A stretch of DNA of 64,000 nucleotides from Leptolinea sp964420995 (GCA_964420995.1 CAYQUX010000005.1:121770-185769); one strand, 5' to 3'. Counted from the stretch's first letter, positions 53,923 through 63,999 are shown. The notes: generated from the sequence alone by a model not told the origin. Program-made: numbers and translations.

Positions 53923-55341
53923 TCATAATATTTCGGAAAAAGGTTTACGGCGGATGAACTTGCCCTGTCCTTTTTTTCCATACCAGGTATTCCCGTCGAC
54001 AATAACTTGACCTCGCAACAAGACCTTTTCCGGGTATCCTTTTAAACGCCAGCCTTCGTAAAGATTATAATCCGTTCGGTGCCTGGCAAGGTCTTTGCTA
54101 TAGACGACATCTTTTTCCGGATCCCAAATTACAAGGTCCGCGTCGCTGCCGGGCAAAATCGTTCCCTTTTTTGGATACATACCAAATATTTTCGCGGGGT
54201 TAGTGCTGGTAATTGCCACAAAATCATTTACAGACAATCTTCCACTGTTTACCGCTTTTGTCCATAGAACAGGCAGCCGGTCACCCACACCCGGAAGTCC
54301 ATTGGGGATTTTTGTAAAATCATCTCTCCCCAGTTCCTTACCTGGAATGGCAACGGATTCACCTTCATATTGAATTGGTTTTGTCCCGTCAAAGAAAAAT
54401 GGGCAATGGTCTGTCGCCAGGACTTTTATGCTGCCATCCTCCAACCCTTCCCATAATCGTTTGTTATCTTCCACTGATCGCATGGGTGGAGAACAAATCC
54501 ATTTCGCTCCGTCTTTTTGTTGAAGGTTTTCCTCAGTAAAAAATAGATATTGAGGGCATGTTTCACCCATAACCGGTAACCCCTTTTTACGGGCGTATTC
54601 AAGTTGATCCACCTCACCTGCAGCGTTCATGTGCACTATATATAATGGCGCGCCGGCCTGCGCTGCCAGGGAAGACCCGCGTAATACCGCTTCAACAGCG
54701 CCCCACGAAGGCCTTGTTCGCGCGTGCCATACCGGAGATGTTTTGCCGGATGCCAGAGCTTCTCCAGTCAACAGTTCAATTACATCGCCATTCTCCGCGT
54801 GAATCATAGTTAACATACCGGCATTCTTGGCTATCCGTAAAACCTGGAATATTTCTCCATCCATTAATCGCAGGCGGTTGTTATAAGCAGTGAATACTTT
54901 AAGTGTGGTGATCCCCTTTTTTACCAGGTCAGGAATTTCTTTCCCGATTTTTTCATTGAAGCGAGTAATATTCATGTGGAATGAGTAATCAACCGCCGCC
55001 AACGGATCGGCTTTCTGGTGCCACGCGTCAACGCACTCTTTCAGAGTTTCAAAATCCTGTGATATAAAGTCAATGGCTGTGGTGGTTCCCCCAAATGCGG
55101 CACCCTTATGACCAGAGTAATGATCATCCGAAGAAATTGTACCCATCATGGGTAATGCAAAATGGGTGTGTACATCAATCCCACCGGGTAAAACGTACTT
55201 CCCTGTCGCATCAATAATCTGGTCGATGGGATCATCTATTTCACAGGAAATCTTGCGAATAATTTCTCCATCAATGAGAATGTCAGCATTATAGGTTTCT
55301 GAAGCAGTAATGATTGTGCCACCTTTAATCACGGTTTTCAT
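53923..55341 (-). CDS. hydA: Dihydropyrimidinase / hydantoinase
   Basis: 472 residues from the ATG at 55341 (GGAGG six bases upstream), which overlaps the end of the previous gene. Amidohydrolase metal site: HTH in GGIDVHTHF, the carbamylated lysine in TLKVFTAYN, IHAENGD, YIVHMNA and the Asp of ATDHCPF. Opens the ring of dihydropyrimidines or hydantoins. With the nucleoside transporter upstream it suggests pyrimidine degradation or salvage. Confidence 0.9.
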   Translation of the reverse strand: MKTVIKGGTIITASETYNADILIDGEIIRKISCEIDDPIDQIIDATGKYVLPGGIDVHTHFALPMMGTISSDDHYSGHKGAAFGGTTTAIDFISQDFETLKECVDAWHQKADPLAAVDYSFHMNITRFNEKIGKEIPDLVKKGITTLKVFTAYNNRLRLMDGEIFQVLRIAKNAGMLTMIHAENGDVIELLTGEALASGKTSPVWHARTRPSWGAVEAVLRGSSLAAQAGAPLYIVHMNAAGEVDQLEYARKKGLPVMGETCPQYLFFTEENLQQKDGAKWICSPPMRSVEDNKRLWEGLEDGSIKVLATDHCPFFFDGTKPIQYEGESVAIPGKELGRDDFTKIPNGLPGVGDRLPVLWTKAVNSGRLSVNDFVAITSTNPAKIFGMYPKKGTILPGSDADLVIWDPEKDVVYSKDLARHRTDYNLYEGWRLKGYPEKVLLRGQVIVDGNTWYGKKGQGKFIRRKPFSEIL

Positions 55342-55942
55342 TGAAGCCTCCATCTGAACTTATTCCATATGCAGTATTACTTTTTCGGGCCGGAATGTCC
55401 ATCCATTGTAAAAGTGATTCAAACGAAAAAGTGTCCTGAAAGAAATCCTGCTCGCCTTTTCTGTCAGTTTGCTGTTCAGTAGTCAATCTTTCCCGCAGGC
55501 TTTGCCACAAAACCTGCCTGCTTGCAGAACCCACAACCAGTTCATTGATTGTCGCGGCACGATTCAACAATTCACCTATTGTGTAAAGAAAAGTTACTCG
55601 TTTCCAGTTCCCTGCCACTATCGGTTTATTCAGCCTCTCAAGACCTCCCAGGCTGATTTTAAAGTATTCTTCGTTGGCTCTTTTATGCTCGGGTTCATCA
55701 CGAAACAATTCTGCCCGGGTGACCAGTTCATGGCCGCGTACCGGGCAGATATATTCAATCTTCCAGCGATGTTCTTCTCCAAAAGCACCTGTTTGATAAA
55801 AAGCCAGAAAATCTACATCGACAACCTTTGGAGCCGACTTTAGAGGGATGCGGTACCATCCCAATAGGCGGGCTATTTCCAGATCACGTTGTTCTGGCAG
55901 TATGCTGACAAGTATGAGAGATTCCTCCGGTACTGCCTGCAT
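55325..55942 (-). CDS. Conserved protein of unknown function
   Basis: 205 residues, cytoplasmic, mixed alpha/beta. Conserved-looking stretches include VDFLAFYQTGAFG, YICPVRGHELVTRAEL, KISLGGLERLNKPI and FLYTIGELLNRA. No signal, membrane span or known catalytic motif. GGAG seven bases before the ATG. Its end overlaps the dihydropyrimidinase start, so the two are co-translated. I do not recognise a named family. Confidence 0.6.
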   Translation of the reverse strand: MQAVPEESLILVSILPEQRDLEIARLLGWYRIPLKSAPKVVDVDFLAFYQTGAFGEEHRWKIEYICPVRGHELVTRAELFRDEPEHKRANEEYFKISLGGLERLNKPIVAGNWKRVTFLYTIGELLNRAATINELVVGSASRQVLWQSLRERLTTEQQTDRKGEQDFFQDTFSFESLLQWMDIPARKSNTAYGISSDGGFNENRD

Positions 55943-55979
55943 TTTTTTCTCCGCTTTGTGATGGTGCCGCGTAAAAAGA

Positions 55980-57455
55980 CTACAAGGATTTCAACAAGCC
56001 TACTCGATCATTGAATTCGCCGATCAAAGCATCAATTTCTGGAATTTGATTCTGAATTTCTGTCCAGTAATTCTCATCATCCCACTGGGCTAGAATTTCT
56101 TCGTACGTTTTGCCTTGCTGTTCAACCCATGTGTAGTATTTCAAGTTATGAACACGTTTCCGATCCATTGTGGTCATATCCAGCAAGTAGTCAGACGTTA
56201 CACCCATCAAATTATGGTCAAATGCGGCAGCCGCATGGTTTTCTGTGAATTCACCAAACGACTGACGATATTCGTCGATACGGCTTGAATACAATTCCAT
56301 GGAATCTGTTAGCACGGTGATAACAATATCTTCTTCACCAAGCCCTTCGTATTTGGCAAACTTGATCGCTGAGAGGACGTTGGCAATGCCCGAGAAACCT
56401 AACAGATCCAGTTGGTTTACCAATTCCTCGGGAACGCCCTGTTTCTTTAAATGTTCCTGGCCAACCGGTTCGTTGAAAAGTCGCATGATATTGACCACAG
56501 CATCATCATCAATCGCCACAATCATGTCGGAATTCTTTACATTATGGATCCAGGGAACGTGTTTGTCACCAATTCCTTCAATGCGATGCGCGCCGAATCC
56601 GTTCATTAATAAGGTCGGGCACTGAAGCGCTTCACTGGCAATAATCTTGCTAGTGGGGAATACCTGTTTCAGGTAATCACCGCAGGCGATGGTTCCCGCC
56701 GAACCTGTTGTCAGGGCAACACCGGCCATACGGCCACCTTTACGCAATTCCTTCTTGATGACTTCTTCCATCGCATGTCCGGTGATCTCATAGTGCCACA
56801 GATAATTGCCAAACTCCTCAAACTGATTGAAGATCATCAAATCCTGACCGGATTTGCGTAATTCCCAGCATTTGTCAAAAATCTCTTTAACGTTCGATTC
56901 ACTTCCGGGTGTGGCTATGGTCTCTCCAGCGATACTTTGCAGCCAGTCAAAGCGTTCCTTGCTCATTCCTTCTGGAAGAATGGCAATGGATTCACAGGCA
57001 AGCAATGTGGAATCATAGGCACCGCCGCGGCAATAGTTTCCCGTGGAAGGCCAGACAGCCTTCTGAGTGGTCGGATCAAACTGGCCGGTAACCAACCGTG
57101 GAACAAGACAACCAAAAGCCGCACCAACTTTATGTGCGCCTGTTGGGAACCATTTGCCTACCAACGCAATAATTCGTGCTTTTGTGCCTGTCAGGCTGGA
57201 GGGAAATTCAATGTAATTTACACCACCGAAACCACCACCTTTGGCAACTGGTTCATTACGCCAATGAATACGGAACAGGTTTCTCGCGGTAACATCCCAT
57301 AAACCGATATTTTTTAATTCCGCTTTGATCTTGTCCGGGATAAGTGCCGGGTTTTTCATCTGCGCGAAAGTCGGAATGATGATATTGCGTTCCCTTGCTC
57401 GCTTTACAGCCCGTTCGAGCCGGTCAGCATGCCTGGTCAAGTCAATTTTTGTCAT
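55980..57455 (-). CDS. Fold-type II PLP-dependent enzyme, substrate unknown
   Basis: 491 residues. PLP lysine likely in TGAHKVGAAFG, substrate loop STGNYCRGGAY and the glycine-rich phosphate-binding loop TTGSAGTIACG place it in the cysteine synthase/threonine synthase/TrpB superfamily. It is longer than those enzymes, with an extra C-terminal part of about 90 residues. AGGAG precedes the ATG. Might be a lyase or thiolase-type enzyme of amino acid breakdown; no specific assignment is justified. Confidence 0.7.
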   Translation of the reverse strand: MTKIDLTRHADRLERAVKRARERNIIIPTFAQMKNPALIPDKIKAELKNIGLWDVTARNLFRIHWRNEPVAKGGGFGGVNYIEFPSSLTGTKARIIALVGKWFPTGAHKVGAAFGCLVPRLVTGQFDPTTQKAVWPSTGNYCRGGAYDSTLLACESIAILPEGMSKERFDWLQSIAGETIATPGSESNVKEIFDKCWELRKSGQDLMIFNQFEEFGNYLWHYEITGHAMEEVIKKELRKGGRMAGVALTTGSAGTIACGDYLKQVFPTSKIIASEALQCPTLLMNGFGAHRIEGIGDKHVPWIHNVKNSDMIVAIDDDAVVNIMRLFNEPVGQEHLKKQGVPEELVNQLDLLGFSGIANVLSAIKFAKYEGLGEEDIVITVLTDSMELYSSRIDEYRQSFGEFTENHAAAAFDHNLMGVTSDYLLDMTTMDRKRVHNLKYYTWVEQQGKTYEEILAQWDDENYWTEIQNQIPEIDALIGEFNDRVGLLKSL

Positions 57456-57469
57456 TTCTAATCTCCTGT

Positions 57470-58420
57470 TTACTCAGATTCAGATGGTTTTACCGGTGCT
57501 TCACTAACAATATATAATGGCCGGCCTTTTACTTCATCATAAATCCGGCCGATATATTCTCCGAGAATTCCAAGGCTGATCAATTGCACGCCGCCCAGGA
57601 ATAGAACAGCCAGTAATGTGGATGCCTGTCCAAAGAAAGCTTGCGATCCTGCGATGCGCATGATGAAGACCACGGGAATGGCAATCGTGCTAATTCCGGC
57701 CGCAAAAAAACCAAAATATGTTGCCATTTGCAGGGGAAAATATGAAAAGCCGGTGATGGCGTTCAAAGCCAGCATGACCATTTTTTTCAAAGGATACTTG
57801 GTGACACCCGCGTAACGGGCGGCGCGCTTATACGTCACCCCGACGGATTTAAATCCCACCCAGGCTGACATCCCTCGCAAAAACCTGTGTTTTTCCCGCA
57901 TGGAATTCAGCACATTGACGACTTTCCGGTCCATTAGACGGAAATCACCGGTATCCAGGGGAATTTTCACATCCGTTATTTTTTGTATCAACCGGTAGAA
58001 AAAGGAAGCCGTGAATGTTTTAAACCAGCTTTCCCCTTCACGCTCACCCCGGATGGCATAAACGACCTCATATCCCTCACGCCATTTCGCTATGAGATCC
58101 AGGATAACCTCCGGTGGATCCTGCAAGTCCGCGTCGATGATAATAATGGCTTTCCCACAGGTGTAATCCAACCCGGCAGTCACCGCGATCTGGTGCCCAA
58201 AATTACGGGCAAAAATCACCGGTTTGACATAGACATATTTTCGTCCCAGCTCGCGAATTTGCTCTGTTGACCCATCCCGCGAGCCATCATCCACAATGAT
58301 CATTTCCCATGTTTCACCCGTCGAGTTCATTACTTCAGACACTCGTTGGTGCATTTCCTGTAAACAATCAGTCTCATTGAAAACAGGAACAACGATGGAA
58401 AATTCTGGCTGCTTTGACAA
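57470..58420 (-). CDS. GT2 polyprenyl-phosphate glycosyltransferase (GtrB/DPM1 type)
   Basis: 316 residues, TTG start with AAGGGG upstream. GT-A fold at the N-terminus (VVPVFNE, IIVDDGSRDGS, DADLQDPP), then two C-terminal membrane helices (about 225-285). These enzymes transfer a sugar from a nucleotide donor to undecaprenyl phosphate at the inner face of the membrane. Follows thrC in the same run; no functional link seen. Confidence 0.85.
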   Translation of the reverse strand: MSKQPEFSIVVPVFNETDCLQEMHQRVSEVMNSTGETWEMIIVDDGSRDGSTEQIRELGRKYVYVKPVIFARNFGHQIAVTAGLDYTCGKAIIIIDADLQDPPEVILDLIAKWREGYEVVYAIRGEREGESWFKTFTASFFYRLIQKITDVKIPLDTGDFRLMDRKVVNVLNSMREKHRFLRGMSAWVGFKSVGVTYKRAARYAGVTKYPLKKMVMLALNAITGFSYFPLQMATYFGFFAAGISTIAIPVVFIMRIAGSQAFFGQASTLLAVLFLGGVQLISLGILGEYIGRIYDEVKGRPLYIVSEAPVKPSESE

Positions 58421-58437
58421 TTCCGATCCCCTTCTCT

Positions 58438-59685
58438 CTAAATTCCCAGGTGTTTCTTTAATGCCTGCATACTGGGCTCAATAACAGGTGCGGGTTGAAC
58501 AGCCTGCATGGCTGATTTGATATCCTTCAGGCCATTTCCGGTATTGACAACAACAATCGGATCATTTTCTGTGACCAGCCCTTTCGTCAGCGCTTTCTTC
58601 AAACCAGCATAGGCTGTTGATCCTGCAGGTTCAGCAAAGATTCCAACCTTCCCAAGATCAGCAATGCCTTTGATGATCTCGTCATCGGATACGAGAATAT
58701 AGGAGCCGCCTGTTTCTCTTGCCGCTCTTACGCCTCTTACACCGTCTCTGGGCAGGTCGACACTGATGCTGTCTGCCAGTGTTGTCGCGGAAATGGGAAT
58801 GATGTTCTCATTTCCCGCCATGAAAGCATTGGCGATGGCGGCAGAACCTTCCGCCTGAACACCAAAGATTTTTGGCATCTGCGTGAGCCAGCCCAGTTTC
58901 TGCAGGTCCTTCAAACCTTTGTGAAGGCCGGAGATGATATTTCCATCTCCCACAGAGACGAATATACACGCTGGCCGCGATTTGTCATCCAGATTCAACA
59001 ATACCTGTTCCCAGATCTCCAGACTACCAGTTTTTTTCCCCTCCACGGTGAACGGGTTGTAACCTGTGTTACGGCAATACCAGCCAAACTCGCGTGATGC
59101 CTCAATAGTCAGGTCAAACGCGGAATCATAATTCCCATCAACCAGAATGACCTGCGCCCCAAACACGATCAGTTGCGCGATTTTTGCCGGAGGCGCTGTT
59201 CTCGGCGCGAATATGACAGCTTTTTGACCAATTGCCGCTGCCATACAGGCCAGTGCGGCGCCTGCGTTCCCCGTTGATGCCGTTACTACCACCTCCGACT
59301 TGATTTCCCGGGCACGGGCAACCACCACAGAACTGGCGCGATCTTTAAAAGAGGCGGATGGATTTCTGCCTTCGTCTTTGATCCATAATGATTGCAAGCC
59401 CAATTCCTTTTTCAAGGCCGGGGGTGAATATACCGGTGTTCCACCGGCCATTCGCAAGGGTGTCCCCTCGCCTCCTGGATCTTTAACTGGCAATAATGGC
59501 AGATAACGCCAGAGGGATGGATCATCTCGCGAGATGATATCTTCCACCTGAAATTTTTTGCGTATTTCGTCATATTCCAGAACGACATCCAGATTCCCGC
59601 CATCCCTGGGGCATGTATAGGTGATCTGGTCTGGAGCATATTCAGCTCCACACAGCGAACATCGATATCCGGCAAATTCTTTCAT
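58438..59685 (-). CDS. thrC: Threonine synthase
   Basis: 415 residues from the ATG at 59685; upstream in-frame codons cover the promoter. N-terminal zinc-ribbon-like part (YRCSLCGAEY and CPRDGG), PLP lysine in SASFKDRAS, and STGNAGAALA. Converts O-phosphohomoserine to threonine. An AGG site lies ahead of the start. Confidence 0.9.
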   Translation of the reverse strand: MKEFAGYRCSLCGAEYAPDQITYTCPRDGGNLDVVLEYDEIRKKFQVEDIISRDDPSLWRYLPLLPVKDPGGEGTPLRMAGGTPVYSPPALKKELGLQSLWIKDEGRNPSASFKDRASSVVVARAREIKSEVVVTASTGNAGAALACMAAAIGQKAVIFAPRTAPPAKIAQLIVFGAQVILVDGNYDSAFDLTIEASREFGWYCRNTGYNPFTVEGKKTGSLEIWEQVLLNLDDKSRPACIFVSVGDGNIISGLHKGLKDLQKLGWLTQMPKIFGVQAEGSAAIANAFMAGNENIIPISATTLADSISVDLPRDGVRGVRAARETGGSYILVSDDEIIKGIADLGKVGIFAEPAGSTAYAGLKKALTKGLVTENDPIVVVNTGNGLKDIKSAMQAVQPAPVIEPSMQALKKHLGI

Positions 59686-59721
59686 ATCTACCTGTCTGAT
59701 GTCTGACGTCTTGTTTGTAAT

Positions 59722-59749
59722 ATTATACAACGGTTTTGTGTGTTTCCAA
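59722..59749 (-). promoter_or_regulatory. Promoter of thrC
   Basis: Minus strand TTGGAA (59744-59749), a 16-base spacer and a perfect TATAAT (59722-59727), about 37 bases before the ATG. Confidence 0.6.
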
Positions 59750-59794
59750 TTAGTATTTTGCCTTGTTGTTCCCATATCGGCTCAGAGGAAAAAA

Positions 59795-60763
59795 CTAGAG
59801 ACCTCTTTGTCCACGAATATATGGCAAACCCAACGCGGCCGGTGAACCTATTCGGTTGCGAATCGCTTCTCGTGAGCCAAGAACCAGAACGATGATCGTA
59901 AACGCATACGGGAGCATTTGAAGAAAAAAGCCATAGTATGGATTGTAAAAGAATGGATTTGCGATCCCGAAGATTACCTGTGGTCCCTGAATATCAAGGA
60001 TTAATCGCCTCAATGCTCCAAAAATGTAGGAACCAAAGGCGGCTCTTAGCGGATCCCACTGGGCAAAGATTACCAGCCCAACAGCAATCCACCCCTGACC
60101 GGCTGTGGTCAGGTCACTAAACCAGCCGGGAGAAATGGCGAGAGACAGGGTCGCTCCAGCCAATCCGGCCAGTGTGCCGCCAACAAAAACATAAAGGTAA
60201 CGCAAACCAAAGACATCAATGCCTAGAGCATCGGCCGCGGCCGGGTATTCACCAATAGCGCGCAGGTGCAACCCGGGGCGGGTACGATTAATAAAGTACC
60301 AGCATAGCGGGAAAAGAATATACCCGATATACACCATTACACTTTGTTCTTTAAAAAATATTGGTCCAAGAACAGGTATGTCTGCCAGCAGAGGGATTGA
60401 AAAAATCGGCAGCAAATTTACGGCCCCTGCCTTGCTCAATCCTTCTCCAAAAACCAGGCTTACCCCCGTTGCCAGAAAAGTAAGCGAAAGCCCGCTGACC
60501 ACCTGATCTGCCTGTAAGGTAATGCTGATAAAGGCGTGAACCTGACTGATAAGCCCGGCAAAAAACATTCCCGCCAGAATCCCCAACCAGGGGCTGCCAG
60601 AAGCCAGGGTCACACTGAAGGCGCTCATCGCGCCGAGAAGCATCATTCCTTCCACACCCAGATTCATCACGCCCGAGCGTTCTGCGAAAATTTCACCCAG
60701 CGTGGCAAAAAGTAGAACCGTCCCGGTCGCAACACCAGCCTGAAGAACAATAATAATATCCAT
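59795..60763 (-). CDS. Nucleoside-type ABC transporter permease 2 (NupQ/YufQ-like)
   Basis: 322 residues, 8-10 membrane spans. FAERSGVMNLGVEGMMLLGA is the characteristic start of this BPD_transp_2 group. Partner of the permease encoded just upstream (four-base gap). Last gene of the ABC operon. Confidence 0.88.
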   Translation of the reverse strand: MDIIIVLQAGVATGTVLLFATLGEIFAERSGVMNLGVEGMMLLGAMSAFSVTLASGSPWLGILAGMFFAGLISQVHAFISITLQADQVVSGLSLTFLATGVSLVFGEGLSKAGAVNLLPIFSIPLLADIPVLGPIFFKEQSVMVYIGYILFPLCWYFINRTRPGLHLRAIGEYPAAADALGIDVFGLRYLYVFVGGTLAGLAGATLSLAISPGWFSDLTTAGQGWIAVGLVIFAQWDPLRAAFGSYIFGALRRLILDIQGPQVIFGIANPFFYNPYYGFFLQMLPYAFTIIVLVLGSREAIRNRIGSPAALGLPYIRGQRGL

Positions 60764-60767
60764 GTGA

Positions 60768-61901
60768 TTAATTACCTTTCACCCGGTGGATACTCACCCG
60801 ATAGCGCATTAAGAAATCTGATGAAATCAGGCAAACCAGAATTATTCCCTGGATTAACTTGGGAACCCCTGACGGTTGAATTTCACGCCCGGCCAGTATC
60901 AATGCACCAAAGAGTATGGAAACGAGTATTACCGCAAAGGGATTCAGTTTTGCCAGCCATGCAACAATGATCCCGGTAAAACCATATCCCGGCGAAATGG
61001 TACCCTGGAGCCTGTGTACCACACCGCTGATTTCCGACATACCGGCCAGGCCAGCCAACGCGCCGGAGAGCATCATCACAAACACCACGTTTTTGGTAAT
61101 GGAAATCCCCGTGTACTGGGCGGCTCGAGGATTATCGCCGATCAGGCGAATTTCATATCCCCATTTGCTGCGGTATAAAATTACCCATACGATAATGGCG
61201 GCTAATATCCCAAATACAAGCCCAAGATGCAATGTCAACCCCCTGAATTCAGGAACTGATGCGGCATATTCGGAAAGACGTGGCAGCCAGGCATTCTTTG
61301 GGAATACTTTCGACATTTGAAAGCCGCCTTCAGACCAGACGGCATAGATAAAATAGTTATTCCAGGCGATGGCAATGTAGTTCATCATCAATGTTGAGAT
61401 GACCTCATTTACCTTGAATTTTGCCTTCAGATATCCGGGAATAAATCCCCACAAGGCGCCGCATAACATGCCGGCCAGAGCCATTACCAGAATGAACAGC
61501 CATTTCGGAGCGTCTTTGGGTAAAACAGGGATTAAAACAATGGCGCTGGCCCCGAATGCGCCCAGAAAGAATTGCCCTTCCGCGCCGATATTCCACAATT
61601 TCATCCTGAAAGCCAGAGAACAGGCCAGGCCGACCAGGATGAGAGGAATAGCCTTAACCATGGTATCTGAAAAGACGCCGACACTGCCAAAAGACGCGTC
61701 TGCGATATGTGCGTATGTCTTCCACGGATCGCTGCCAACCAGTGCCAGAATGATAGCTCCCAGCAACAAGGCCACAACAATGGCAGCCAATGACAAAACC
61801 AGCGGGTACCAACGAGGCACGTCAGCCTGACGGGGTTCCACCTTGATGGTAAAGGGGAACTTATAATTCTTTTTTGTCGCAAGAGTCTCCTGTTCAGGCA
61901 T
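60768..61901 (-). CDS. Nucleoside-type ABC transporter permease 1 (NupP/YufP-like)
   Basis: 377 residues with a longer N-terminus than its partner and 8-10 spans. LWNIGAEGQFFLGAFGA is the conserved core motif of the family. Start overlaps the end of the ATPase gene by eight bases. Confidence 0.88.
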   Translation of the reverse strand: MPEQETLATKKNYKFPFTIKVEPRQADVPRWYPLVLSLAAIVVALLLGAIILALVGSDPWKTYAHIADASFGSVGVFSDTMVKAIPLILVGLACSLAFRMKLWNIGAEGQFFLGAFGASAIVLIPVLPKDAPKWLFILVMALAGMLCGALWGFIPGYLKAKFKVNEVISTLMMNYIAIAWNNYFIYAVWSEGGFQMSKVFPKNAWLPRLSEYAASVPEFRGLTLHLGLVFGILAAIIVWVILYRSKWGYEIRLIGDNPRAAQYTGISITKNVVFVMMLSGALAGLAGMSEISGVVHRLQGTISPGYGFTGIIVAWLAKLNPFAVILVSILFGALILAGREIQPSGVPKLIQGIILVCLISSDFLMRYRVSIHRVKGN

Positions 61902-63453
61902 GGGTTTCTTCTCCTTGGGTTTTCAGCTTTGCCATGCTTGTTCCGGTCATCATGAGACCGATTTTTTCCACATCATTATCCATGACTTCACCCATAACCT
62001 GACCTTCATACAAAACATAAATCCTGTCGCTTAGCGCGAATAATTCATCCAGTTCTTCCGAAATTAAAAGTACAGCCGAACCGGTTGCGCGTTGCTCCAG
62101 CAATAATCGTTGAACACCTTCTATGGCGCCGACATCCAGTCCTCGAGTGGGTTGTACTGCGACCATCAATGTTGGCTGGGTGGAAATCTCACGCGCCAGG
62201 ATCACACGCTGCAGGTTGCCTCCCGAAAGCAAACGAACGGGTGTCTGCGTGGATGGAGCGATAATGTCATAGATATTCTTAAGATCAATTGCATATTTCT
62301 CGGCGATTTGCGAATTTAACATCCCGGCATGAGTTATGGGTGCCTGGTTGTATTTTTTCATGATTACGTTGTCTGTAATGCTAAGGTTGGGGGCAGTGCC
62401 AACATGTGTACGGTCTTCAGGGATATGAGATACTCCGACCTTAATGCGACCCTGCGCGGATTTTGTCGTGATATCCTGCCCTTGCAGGATGACCTTTCCT
62501 TTGGTCGCCTGACGCAGTCCGGTTACAACCTCAGCCAGCTCACTCTGGCCATTCCCGGCAACACCGGCAAGTCCAACGATCTCACCGGCGCGAATGTTCA
62601 TAGTCACACCTCTTAACGCAGGCAGACCTTTATCATTCTCCGCGCACACATCCTCAACGGCCAGTACTACGTCTCCCGGTTTGGTGGCTTTCTTTTCCAG
62701 TTGAAAGAAAACATCACGCCCGACCATCAATCTGGCCAATTCTTCCTTGGTGGTATCTTTGGTTTTTATTCCCCCTGCCGTAACTTTACCTTTTCGTAAA
62801 ACTGTAATTTCATCAGAAATATTCATAACTTCATTCAGCTTGTGGCTGATGAAGATAATTGACTTTCCCATTTTGACCATTGTCTTTAATGTTTCACAGA
62901 GTTGGTCGATCTCTTGCGGCGCCAGGACGGCCGTTGGCTCATCCATGATGAGCACATCAGCACCCCGATAAAGCATTTTTAAAATTTCAACTCTCTGTTG
63001 TTCTCCAACACTCAATTGCCAGATCTTCGATTTTGGAGATACGATCATTCCGTATTGCTCGCTCAATCGGGCAATTTTCTCATCATATGTTCCAAGATTC
63101 ATCCGAAATCGCGGCTCATCCAGGCCAAGCAATACATTTTCAGTTACAGTCTGTGATGGCACCAGCATAAAATGCTGATGGATCATTCCAATTCCATATT
63201 TTATTGCCTGGCGCGGCGAATGTAGAACAACGGTTTTTCCTTTGATTTTTATGGTTCCAGCATCGGGTGAGTACAACCCTGCCAGAATATTCATTAATGT
63301 ACTTTTTCCCGCGCCATTTTCCCCCAGTAATGCGTGAATACTACCCTGCTTAAGATAAAAATCTACCTGATCATTTGCCAGCACGCCTGGAAATTGCTTC
63401 ACAATCCCCTGCATACTGACACTGAGGTCATTTTGATTGACAGATGGATCCAT
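61894..63453 (-). CDS. Nucleoside-type ABC transporter ATPase (NupO/YufO-like)
   Basis: 519 residues from the ATG at 63453 (GAGG five bases upstream; earlier in-frame codons rejected). Two fused ABC domains: the first with GENGAGKST and LSVGEQQRVEI, the second with GVAGNGQSE and LSGGNLQRVILARE. The degenerate second Walker A is usual for sugar/nucleoside importers of this type. Confidence 0.92.
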   Translation of the reverse strand: MDPSVNQNDLSVSMQGIVKQFPGVLANDQVDFYLKQGSIHALLGENGAGKSTLMNILAGLYSPDAGTIKIKGKTVVLHSPRQAIKYGIGMIHQHFMLVPSQTVTENVLLGLDEPRFRMNLGTYDEKIARLSEQYGMIVSPKSKIWQLSVGEQQRVEILKMLYRGADVLIMDEPTAVLAPQEIDQLCETLKTMVKMGKSIIFISHKLNEVMNISDEITVLRKGKVTAGGIKTKDTTKEELARLMVGRDVFFQLEKKATKPGDVVLAVEDVCAENDKGLPALRGVTMNIRAGEIVGLAGVAGNGQSELAEVVTGLRQATKGKVILQGQDITTKSAQGRIKVGVSHIPEDRTHVGTAPNLSITDNVIMKKYNQAPITHAGMLNSQIAEKYAIDLKNIYDIIAPSTQTPVRLLSGGNLQRVILAREISTQPTLMVAVQPTRGLDVGAIEGVQRLLLEQRATGSAVLLISEELDELFALSDRIYVLYEGQVMGEVMDNDVEKIGLMMTGTSMAKLKTQGEETHA

Positions 63454-63529
63454 CGTACCTCTTGAAATTAACAGTTTTTCCGAATGTATTTTTCGGAATA
63501 AAGTCAAGCATTTTGATTAATAAGGGTTG

Positions 63530-63566
63530 TGCTGGAAGATGGATCTGTTTGATCCATCTTCCAGCA
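63530..63566. other. Perfect intercistronic hairpin
   Basis: Sixteen-base arms TGCTGGAAGATGGATC and GATCCATCTTCCAGCA with a five-base loop, between the substrate-binding protein and ATPase genes. No T-tract follows on the minus strand, so it probably stabilises the upstream message or attenuates rather than stops transcription. Confidence 0.8.
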
Positions 63567-63579
63567 ATTCTGCATTGAT

Positions 63580-63999
63580 TTACTGTTCAGGCAATTCAGC
63601 AGTGACGCCTTCAGCCCACCAGTACATGCAGTACTTGCATTTCAAACCTTCTGCACCTGGAGGGAACTGATCGAGATCAGCCTGTTCGAATTTTTCACCA
63701 GCAGGAATAATCTCATTACCCTTGTTATCTTTGATCGGGCCAGAGAAGACATCAAAGCGAGTGAACTCACCCTTGACAGCCTTGGCCAAAATATCTTTAA
63801 CCTGAGCAATAACTTCGGGATCCAGATCAGCCAGACCTTTGGTCAATTCCTGACCTTCCATGAAGCCATACAAACCCAGACCACCGCTATCGGCATCGAA
63901 GTAATCCCAGCCGACTTTGTATGTTTTGTCATTCACGCCCTGGGCGATCTTTGCGTAAATGGGTCCCCAGTTCCAATAGGGAGCGGTCAGACATCTTTC
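63580..63999 (-). CDS. BMP family ABC substrate-binding protein, C-terminal part
   Basis: The frame is open to the window edge; only the last 139 codons are present. The stretch APYWNWGPIY and the following segments match the end of Bmp/Med/PnrA nucleoside-binding lipoproteins. The C-terminus ends with an unusual CKYCMYWW stretch. It is first in the ABC operon. Ligand probably a purine or pyrimidine nucleoside, judging from the family. Confidence 0.82.
   Translation of the reverse strand, partial: ERCLTAPYWNWGPIYAKIAQGVNDKTYKVGWDYFDADSGGLGLYGFMEGQELTKGLADLDPEVIAQVKDILAKAVKGEFTRFDVFSGPIKDNKGNEIIPAGEKFEQADLDQFPPGAEGLKCKYCMYWWAEGVTAELPEQ

Noticed and set aside
63530..63566. Rho-independent terminator
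   Set aside because: Neither strand has a T-run after the stem, and the ABC operon continues downstream.
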